A program made the position numbers and the translations under genes. Below, piece after piece: positions 1 through 4,362 of a stretch of DNA of 6,839 nucleotides. Source of the stretch: Candidatus Shapirobacteria bacterium UBA4062 (GTDB lineage Bacteria > Patescibacteriota > Microgenomatia > UBA12405); NCBI GenBank assembly GCA_002382075.1, contig DFZG01000022.1:5335-12173 (forward strand). The letters are read 5' to 3'. Each line of letters opens with the position of its first letter. Within the stretch, counting starts at the first letter, position 1. Below the pieces are notes generated by a model. It saw only the letters and a program-made list of their open reading frames with translations. It had not been told where the DNA came from and made no database searches.

Positions 1-25
1 TCCTACCTTCGTAAAACAAATCCAC

Positions 26-31
26 TATAAT
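26..31 (+). promoter_or_regulatory. -10 box of a leaderless promoter for the GIY-YIG gene
   Basis: A perfect TATAAT lies at 26-31, followed by exactly 6 nt and then the GTG start at 38. With standard sigma-70 geometry, transcription would begin on the G of the start codon. No convincing -35 is visible, but the window edge removes part of the region where it would sit. No Shine-Dalgarno precedes the GTG. The same -10-to-start spacing recurs at other genes in this window, which strengthens the call. Confidence 0.6.
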
Positions 32-37
32 TTATAT

Positions 38-304
38 GTGTTTTATTACACATATATTCTGAAAAGTGATAAAGATGGTGAATTGTATATTGGCTATACG
101 GCAAACTTAAAGAAAAGATTCATTAGACATAATAAGGGTCTAAATATTGCAACCAAACCACATATTCCATACAAACTAATCTACTTCGAAGGTTTCTTAA
201 ACAGAATTGATGCAAAGAGAAGAGAAATATATTTAAAATCGGGATGGGGAATAAGAAGTATTAACAAATTACTAGAACGATATTTTAAAGAAAAATTATC
301 TTAA
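38..304 (+). CDS. GIY-YIG endonuclease-domain protein (small, single-domain)
   Basis: An 88-residue protein that is essentially one GIY-YIG nuclease domain, the fold of UvrC N-termini, homing endonucleases and the YhbQ/UPF0213-type mini-nucleases. Visible motifs are YTYIL at residues 4-8 (the GIY strand), YIG at 17-19, the helix with R27 and H31, and AKRRE (59-63), where E63 is the expected metal-binding glutamate; it is followed by the YLKSGWG stretch typical of the stand-alone family. These residues would support single-strand DNA cleavage, but the biological role is unknown; such genes are numerous in CPR genomes. The start is GTG at 38, chosen because family members begin just before the YYxYIL strand and because a TATAAT sits 6 nt upstream. 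The frame stays open to the left edge without another start codon. The 3' end overlaps smpB tail to tail by 9 bp, so no terminator lies between them. Confidence 0.88.
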   Translation: MFYYTYILKSDKDGELYIGYTANLKKRFIRHNKGLNIATKPHIPYKLIYFEGFLNRIDAKRREIYLKSGWGIRSINKLLERYFKEKLS

Positions 305-709
305 TTCTCTTTTCATTTCTTCTTTCTTAATTTTTTCCCTTTTTTCGAATTTTTTCATTTTCCGGCCAATACCAATTTCCATTTTAAAAAAGACACCTTT
401 GAGATAAATGGCGATGGGAATAATCATGTATTTTTGATTTCGAAGAGAAATTAATTTAGCAATTTGCTTTTTTGAGAGAAGTAAACTGCGGTCTTTGGTG
501 GTGTCCTGAACTTGGGATTGAGAATATTTGTAAGGCGGAATAAATAAATTTTGAACCTGAGGAATACCGTTGACAATTTCTATTTTTGAATTTCGAAATT
601 GAGGAACTTGGGTGCGCAAAGATTTGACGTCAGAACCGGAAAGGGAAATTCCGGCTTCAAGTTTGTCGGTGAAATTGTAATCGAGTGAATCTTTGTTGAA
701 ATGTCTCAT
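296..709 (-). CDS. smpB: SsrA-binding protein SmpB
   Basis: SmpB binds tmRNA and carries it to stalled ribosomes for trans-translation. The family signature is clear: EAGISLSGSDVKSLR at residues 18-32 (EAGIxLxGxEVKSLR in the family, here with D for E), PPYKYS at 58-63, RSLLLSKKQIAKL at 74-86, and EIGIGRKMKKFEKRE at about 111-125, leading into the basic C-terminal tail. With ATG at 709 the protein has 137 residues, a little shorter than the usual 150-160, and the tail after the KRE motif is short. An in-frame TTG at 718 would add three residues. I prefer the ATG because a TGn-extended -10 (721-729) would start transcription near 714, downstream of the TTG. There is no strong Shine-Dalgarno. 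The gene lies 26 bp after the propeller gene on the same strand and may also be read from it. Its last codons and stop overlap the end of the convergent GIY-YIG gene. The tmRNA gene itself is not in this window. Confidence 0.96.
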   Translation of the reverse strand: MRHFNKDSLDYNFTDKLEAGISLSGSDVKSLRTQVPQFRNSKIEIVNGIPQVQNLFIPPYKYSQSQVQDTTKDRSLLLSKKQIAKLISLRNQKYMIIPIAIYLKGVFFKMEIGIGRKMKKFEKREKIKKEEMKRELR

Positions 710-720
710 ATTTTCCAAAT

Positions 721-729
721 ATTATCTCA
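721..729 (-). promoter_or_regulatory. Candidate extended -10 promoter for smpB
   Basis: On the minus strand TGA-GATAAT (729 to 721) fits an extended -10 (TGn plus hexamer). Transcription would start near 714, about 5 nt before the ATG at 709. No good -35 is visible. Unlike the other promoters here, the spacing does not place +1 on the start codon, and the gene could simply be co-transcribed with the upstream propeller gene. Confidence 0.35.
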
Positions 730-735
730 CAAAAA

Positions 736-2643
736 CTAAAGTGAGAGTTGGTAGATGTTTTGATCTGAGCAAAGAACATAGAGTCGATTACCAGCTTCGT
801 CGATGGCTAAATCAGAAATTTCAAGCTTATCAAAATTGTATTTGGCAATTGACTGGCCCTGCTTATTGAGGATAAAAATTTGATTATCGGCGGTGGAAAA
901 AGCGAGAATATCGGTTTGCAGAGTAGTAACTAAATGATTGGCTGAAGAAAAAGATTCTGAAAGCGGATTGTCGAAGTCATTTTTTATTCCCTGAAGATAG
1001 GGAACAATTTGGCCTGATTGAGAAAGAATCCAAATTTTGCCATTAATAGCTAAAGAAACAGGATTATAGGGTAAAGTTTGATTGTCTTTTAACCACTTCG
1101 TCGGAGTAGAAAAACCAGAGGCGCTGGGTGGCAGTCGCCAAATTGTATTGTTAGCAGAGTCGAGAATATAGGCAGAAGAATTCCAAAAAGCAAAGTCGGA
1201 GACTGAAAGACCGGGATTAATATCGGCCAGATCAACTTTGGAAATTAGTTTATTTTCGGTAAGTTGGTAGAGAGTATCTGAGCTGATGAAAAAGTAATTG
1301 TCTAAATCTTTGGCAAAAGAGAGAACTTTTGAAAGGTTGTCATCTTGGGTAATGTTTTTTGTACTTTTATTGGTAATATCCAAAGAATCAAGACGGTGAT
1401 TTTGAATATCAAGAAGGTATAAAATAGTATCGGAAAGATAAAGACGGCGATACTTGGCCTGCTTATTGATGATAGTGGTGTTGTAAAAGGATTCGGGTTG
1501 AAAGGATTCGGCTGAACCGGTTTGGGAGAGTAAATTATTGATTTCGGTTTGGAAGGTGTCGGTTTCTTGGGGGTAAAGCTCGAGTTTTTTCATTTCATCA
1601 AGTATCTTTTGGGCTTCGCGGGTAAATTCTTGGGCGGAATTTAAATCAAGATTTTTTATTGTTTGAGCCTCTTTAATTTTGTTTTGCAACTCAAGTTTGG
1701 TAGTTTGATAGCGTGATTCTTTTTGTTCGGCCTGATTTTTTTGAAAGGCGAAAATAGAAGAAAAGGCCAGGGCTACAAGTAAAACGATAGCAATAATTAA
1801 GTTTATTTTTTTACGTTTTTCGGCTTGAGGAGAGGCGGGAGAAGAGGCATAAAGCGGGCGAGGACGAGAGGCAAGAGAAATAATATTTTTTATTTGACCA
1901 AAAAAGGCATTTTTTGAAGGTGATTTGAAAGATTTAGAAACGGTTGGTGGAGAGGAAATTTCTGGTTTAGTAGATTCTGGAGTAGTAAAAGTTTGAGAAG
2001 CAAGATTGTCAGATTCGTCGGTGTGAACCTGAATTAGGGCAGCGGCAAGTTTGGATTGGTCATCTTGGGAATAGAGCCGGGACAGAAAATCCTCTTCGAT
2101 GGTTTGAATTTTTGCCTCCACAAGAGTGTTTTTAATTTGATTCCAGGAAATTTTTTCAATAAAAGCGGCAGTAGAAAGGAGAATTTTGTCACCATTTTGA
2201 ATGGGGCCGGAAATTACTTCTAAATTATCAATTTGGGAATTATTAAGTAAGGATGAAACCTGTAAGGAACGACAAAGGCTAATTTGACCAGAGTCGTAAA
2301 TAATAAAATAAGCGGTTGACTGATAAATAACGCAAATTTGAAGTGAAATTTGATAATCTTGTTTCTGATGGGTTGAAAGAGTTTGTTCAAGAGATTGAGT
2401 TAAAGCAAGAGGTATGGATAAATCAATTTGGTTGTCAGAAAAATAGGTAGAATCGATATCTTCGATAATTTGTCGGCCGATTTGTTTAAGGTCGGAAGAG
2501 GAGGATGTTTTATAAAGGCTAATAAGGCCGAAAAGATGGCCTCTTTTGGTAACCAGGGAAAAATCATCAGGTTCGTTTTCCCAATATTGGGACCAAAAAT
2601 CAGGAGAAGGGGTACCAATAAAAGTACGACAAGAGAAATGCAT
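736..2643 (-). CDS. Membrane protein: degenerate PP2C-like domain, TM helix, coiled coil, external beta-propeller-like domain
   Basis: A 635-residue protein. Residues 5-207 read like a PP2C (PPM) phosphatase fold: GHLFGLISL (35-43) for the first strand, a strand pair around 100-126 ending in YDSGQISLCR, GDKILLSTAAFIEKIS (151-166) where active enzymes have a LLxTDG motif, and a final DDQSKLAAALIQV (194-206). The acidic DG metal ligands of the first and third motifs are missing, so it is probably a pseudophosphatase. A Pro/Ser-rich linker (208-275) leads to basic residues and one membrane helix (281-300), then a charged coiled coil (303-375) and a beta-rich repeat region (385-635) with strand-turn units such as ILYLLDIQNHRLDSLDI and LYVLCSDQNIYQLSL, consistent with a propeller outside the cell. 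The basic residues just before the helix favour a cytoplasmic N-terminus. The ATG at 2643 sits 6 nt after a TATCAT -10 box. The substrate or ligand is unknown; a signal relay from outside to inside is inference only. Confidence 0.75.
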   Translation of the reverse strand: MHFSCRTFIGTPSPDFWSQYWENEPDDFSLVTKRGHLFGLISLYKTSSSSDLKQIGRQIIEDIDSTYFSDNQIDLSIPLALTQSLEQTLSTHQKQDYQISLQICVIYQSTAYFIIYDSGQISLCRSLQVSSLLNNSQIDNLEVISGPIQNGDKILLSTAAFIEKISWNQIKNTLVEAKIQTIEEDFLSRLYSQDDQSKLAAALIQVHTDESDNLASQTFTTPESTKPEISSPPTVSKSFKSPSKNAFFGQIKNIISLASRPRPLYASSPASPQAEKRKKINLIIAIVLLVALAFSSIFAFQKNQAEQKESRYQTTKLELQNKIKEAQTIKNLDLNSAQEFTREAQKILDEMKKLELYPQETDTFQTEINNLLSQTGSAESFQPESFYNTTIINKQAKYRRLYLSDTILYLLDIQNHRLDSLDITNKSTKNITQDDNLSKVLSFAKDLDNYFFISSDTLYQLTENKLISKVDLADINPGLSVSDFAFWNSSAYILDSANNTIWRLPPSASGFSTPTKWLKDNQTLPYNPVSLAINGKIWILSQSGQIVPYLQGIKNDFDNPLSESFSSANHLVTTLQTDILAFSTADNQIFILNKQGQSIAKYNFDKLEISDLAIDEAGNRLYVLCSDQNIYQLSL

Positions 2644-2649
2644 TAACTA

Positions 2650-2677
2650 ATGATACAACAAGATTAGTCTCAGACAA
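2650..2677 (-). promoter_or_regulatory. Promoter of the PP2C-like/propeller gene, leaderless geometry
   Basis: On the minus strand a TTGTCT -35 (2677-2672), a 16-bp spacer and a TATCAT -10 (2655-2650) are followed by 6 nt and the ATG at 2643, so the transcript would start on the A of the ATG. No Shine-Dalgarno is present. A 9-bp direct repeat, ACAAGATTA on the plus strand (2658-2666 and 2674-2682, period 16), overlaps the spacer and the -35 and could be an operator, although it may be chance. The -35 region lies next to the stop codon of the preceding two-helix gene. Confidence 0.6.
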
Positions 2678-2679
2678 GA

Positions 2680-2898
2680 TTAAAGGAGGAAAATAGCCAG
2701 TAAAATGACCAAAACAGAAAATAGAAGATGAAAATAAGAAAATATTCTCAAATGGCTATTGTATAAATCATGAATATTTTGCGACATGACTGAAACTTGT
2801 TTGACGACAATTAGGGCAAATATAAAATAAACTCCCAAACCAATTAGAGTAAAAATTTTTAGAGAAATGGAGATGATACTATCGAAATTGGGAATCAT
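2680..2898 (-). CDS. Small two-helix membrane protein (resembles DUF5657)
   Basis: A 72-residue protein with two hydrophobic helices (about 12-33 and 52-72) separated by a short polar segment, VKQVSVMSQNIHDLYNSHLR (32-51). Length, the KxxxLIGLGVYxIFALIVVKQV pattern and the C-terminus ending inside the second helix resemble a family of tiny Microgenomates membrane proteins usually annotated DUF5657; this assignment is from memory. Function is unknown. Its ATG overlaps the TGA of the upstream PH-domain gene (ATGA at 2898-2895). Unlike the first genes of the transcription units here, it has a recognisable ribosome binding site, AGGGAG at 2910-2905, 6 nt before the ATG. Translational coupling suggests that it acts with or beside the PH-domain membrane protein. 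Confidence 0.75.
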   Translation of the reverse strand: MIPNFDSIISISLKIFTLIGLGVYFIFALIVVKQVSVMSQNIHDLYNSHLRIFSYFHLLFSVLVILLAIFLL

Positions 2899-3689
2899 TT
2901 TATTCTCCCTTCAAGAGCTTCCTGCTCTTCTTCGCCACGCATTTGCTGGAAAATTTTTAAAATTAAATTTGGATTGGGAACCTTAAGAACTTCAATCTGG
3001 GGGACTTCAGAAGCGGTTTGAATGTAGACGGAACCGTAATTGAAAAGGGTTTGAGATACTCCGCCTTGAGTAATGGTAACATCTTGAATCATACTGATTT
3101 TGGCTTCGGAAATATTTTTATAAAGAAGATTATCAAAATCAATGTCGATGACTCGTTCCTCGGTCAGAATAAAAACATTAAAGTACCAGGAGATAAATTT
3201 TTCAAAAGTAATGGCAAAAGTGATTAAATACCAGAAAGCAACAAAAACGAAGTTATAATTTTGAGGTAAAAAGTCTAAAAGGGGAACATTTTTGAGAAAA
3301 ATAGGAACTAAGAGCATAACAATTGTGATGATTATCCAGGAAAGATTGGTAAACCAGTGGCGGCGGAGAACTAAAATAATTTCTTCCTCGTTGTGGCGAC
3401 TGTCAAAGGAAAATACTTTAGGGCGGGCCAGAAATGAAGAAAAGGAAGTTTTGGTTTGATTTTGGAGAAGACGATAAACAGTTTGGCGGTATGAGGCTTG
3501 TTTGGAAAGTGAGGTGGGAGGTGAAGTTTGAGGAGAAGGCTTCTTCTTTTTGGCAATTTTTTTGACTGGTTTTGGAGGTGAAATTTGGTCCGACTTCGCT
3601 GCCGACTTCGCTGAGGCTTCGACGGCCGAGGAGGCTTCGACGGACAAGTCGTCGGGAGCAATAGTGTCTAAATCTTTGGCTCGGTTCAT
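2895..3689 (-). CDS. Membrane protein with bacterial PH domain (bPH2/DUF304-like)
   Basis: A 264-residue protein. Residues 1-85 are disordered in character: acidic/Ala/Ser-rich (12-36), then Lys/Pro-rich (39-60). Two membrane helices follow (about 113-132 and 144-168). Right after the second helix comes a bacterial PH-like domain of the DUF304/YdbT type: NVFILTEERVIDIDFDNLLY (171-190), EAKISMIQDVTIT (195-207) and GGVSQTLFNYGSVYIQTAS (209-227), a well-conserved signature. The order helix pair then PH domain matches YdbT-type proteins, which are membrane-associated; the ligand is unknown. The ATG at 3689 lies 5 nt after an extended -10. The stop overlaps the start of the two-helix gene by ATGA. 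Codons 16-34 derive from GC-rich short tandem repeats that stand out from the AT-rich surroundings. Confidence 0.85.
   Translation of the reverse strand: MNRAKDLDTIAPDDLSVEASSAVEASAKSAAKSDQISPPKPVKKIAKKKKPSPQTSPPTSLSKQASYRQTVYRLLQNQTKTSFSSFLARPKVFSFDSRHNEEEIILVLRRHWFTNLSWIIITIVMLLVPIFLKNVPLLDFLPQNYNFVFVAFWYLITFAITFEKFISWYFNVFILTEERVIDIDFDNLLYKNISEAKISMIQDVTITQGGVSQTLFNYGSVYIQTASEVPQIEVLKVPNPNLILKIFQQMRGEEEQEALEGRIK
3590..3643. repeat. GC-rich short tandem repeats inside the PH-domain gene
   Basis: Two adjacent perfect duplications: a 12-bp unit ccgacttcgctg at 3590-3601 and 3602-3613, and a 13-bp unit gaggcttcgacgg at 3613-3625 and 3631-3643 (period 18). Both periods are multiples of three, so the reading frame is kept. 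They encode the Ala/Ser/Glu/Lys-rich stretch of residues 16-34 in the disordered N-terminus. Base composition is clearly richer in G+C than in the flanking DNA. Confidence 0.75.
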
Positions 3690-3694
3690 GGCTT

Positions 3695-3703
3695 ATTTTA
3701 TCA
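3695..3703 (-). promoter_or_regulatory. Extended -10 promoter of the PH-domain operon
   Basis: On the minus strand TGA-TAAAAT (3703 to 3695) is an extended -10. Five nucleotides separate it from the ATG at 3689, so the transcript would be leaderless or nearly so. No Shine-Dalgarno is visible. A TTGTAG within the heptamer repeat (3725-3720, spacer 19) is the best candidate for a -35, but it is weak. Confidence 0.55.
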
Positions 3704-3712
3704 GAAAAATGA

Positions 3713-3740
3713 CTACAAACTACAATCTACAGACTACAAT
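3713..3740. repeat. Four-copy heptamer tandem repeat upstream of the PH-domain operon
   Basis: CTACARW repeats with an exact 7-bp period: CTACAAA (3713-3719), CTACAAT (3720-3726), CTACAGA (3727-3733), CTACAAT (3734-3740). On the minus strand each copy reads WYTGTAG. The array covers about -24 to -51 relative to the predicted start of the PH-domain transcript, so it overlaps the place of a -35 box. It could be an operator or simply a slippage-prone microsatellite. Confidence 0.8.
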
Positions 3741-3743
3741 CAA

Positions 3744-3795
3744 ATCCCCTTCCCCCCGCAGTGGCGGGGGCTTTCCCCTTTGAAGAAAGGGGGAT
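3744..3795. repeat. Composite GC-rich palindromic element in the 3690-3807 spacer
   Basis: Two adjacent perfect hairpins with 7-bp stems and 4-nt loops: CCCCCGC/GCGGGGG (3753-3759 with 3764-3770, loop AGTG) and CCCCTTT/AAAGGGG (3775-3781 with 3786-3792, loop GAAG). Outer arms ATCCCC (3744-3749) and GGGGAT (3790-3795) can also pair. The element lies after the stop of the Pcp-like gene and before the heptamer repeat. It is not followed by a T tract in either direction, so it is a poor intrinsic terminator, although it may still affect the 3' end of the SpoIID/Pcp transcript. Its core resembles the palindrome inside the Pcp-like gene. Confidence 0.75.
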
Positions 3796-3807
3796 AAAAA
3801 ATGGAGA

Positions 3808-4362
3808 TTAGATAAGTTGGTTGTTTTTTAGTAAATCAATGATGTTTTTGGCGAGAAGACCGGAATTGATTTTGGGAGGCAGGTGGAGAAAAAGGTGGCG
3901 GGTAGCGGGAGAATATTGTTTGAGGTAAACCTCGGTTTGGAAAGCAATCCAATTACAGTTATATTTGCCCATATTTTCAGAGATAGAAAAATTTTGAGAA
4001 TCGACAAAATCGAGAAAAGGTAAAGAAATTTCCTGATATAGAGGTAAAAAAGGATTAATATTTTGGTCGCGGTATAAGTTTCTGGCCTGAGTTTCAATTC
4101 TGATTTTGCTGATATCGCCGTAATAATCTCCTAGGCCGATAATTAAGCGATAGGAATTATTTTTGATGTATTTTTCAAAAAAAGTTTTGGGGTGGAAACG
4201 GATTAAACGGAACTCAATCTCCCCCTGTCCCCCTCTTTGACCCTCCGCTTTGGCGGGCAAGCAAGAGGGGGAAGAAAAATTTTTCTGTAATTCCAATAAT
4301 GTTCGGCGGGAGATATTAGTCCCCCACTGGTTACTGAAAGCATAAATTAAGACGGGGTTCAT
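3808..4362 (-). CDS. Pyroglutamyl-peptidase I-like protein (C15 family, divergent, with an inserted loop)
   Basis: A 184-residue protein matching the C15 cysteine peptidases, which remove N-terminal pyroglutamate from peptides. The first strand VLIYAFSNQWGTN (4-16) corresponds to the VLVTGFEPFGGxxxN start, without the usual Phe-Gly residues. YRLIIGLGDYYGDISKIRIE (71-90) matches the GLAxGRxxIxxE strand with catalytic E90; MGKYNCNW (131-138) matches the GxYLCN motif with catalytic C136; HLFLHLP (156-162) matches FIHVP with catalytic H160. The Cys-His-Glu triad is therefore intact, but the span between Glu and Cys is shorter than in canonical enzymes and the pocket residues differ, so substrate and activity are uncertain. 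Residues 31-48 are encoded by a GC-rich palindrome and have no counterpart in the family fold; they fall in the loop between helix 1 and strand 2. The ATG overlaps the TGA of the SpoIID gene (ATGA at 4362-4359) with no Shine-Dalgarno, which points to coupled translation. Confidence 0.72.
   Translation of the reverse strand: MNPVLIYAFSNQWGTNISRRTLLELQKNFSSPSCLPAKAEGQRGGQGEIEFRLIRFHPKTFFEKYIKNNSYRLIIGLGDYYGDISKIRIETQARNLYRDQNINPFLPLYQEISLPFLDFVDSQNFSISENMGKYNCNWIAFQTEVYLKQYSPATRHLFLHLPPKINSGLLAKNIIDLLKNNQLI
4221..4271. repeat. In-frame palindromic element inside the Pcp-like gene
   Basis: A 9-bp perfect stem CCCCCTCTT (4229-4237) pairs with AAGAGGGGG (4263-4271), enclosing an inner hairpin CCGC-TTTG-GCGG (4245-4256). 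A second CCCCC run precedes it (4221-4225). The region is read in frame as residues 31-48 (Ser/Pro/Gly/Arg-rich), unlike the hydrophobic-patterned protein around it. The inner core agrees with the intergenic palindrome at 11 of 13 positions (CCGCnnTGGCGGG). Confidence 0.75.

Noticed and set aside
1..37. 3' end of tmRNA or a tRNA next to smpB
   Set aside because: No CCA end, acceptor stem or tRNA-like fold can be drawn in these bases, and smpB lies at the other side of the GIY-YIG gene.
725..746. Short inverted repeat TCTCAC/GTGAGA at the end of the propeller gene as a terminator
   Set aside because: The 6-bp stem has a 10-nt loop and no T tract after it, and it overlaps the coding end; it could arise by chance.
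3753..3792. GC hairpins as an intrinsic terminator for the SpoIID/Pcp transcript
   Set aside because: Stems are strong, but no T tract follows either hairpin in the minus-strand direction; the only T run (3796-3802 region) precedes them. Kept as a repeat element only.
3713..3795. CRISPR array
   Set aside because: The heptamer repeats are contiguous without unique spacers, and no cas genes are present.
4221..4271. Frameshift or pseudogene in the Pcp-like gene caused by the palindrome
   Set aside because: The reading frame continues through the element and the catalytic Glu, Cys and His lie downstream of it in the same frame.
2895..4362. Alternative genetic code with TGA read as an amino acid
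   Set aside because: TGA terminates the PH-domain and SpoIID genes precisely at ATGA overlaps with well-formed downstream genes, so TGA is a stop here.
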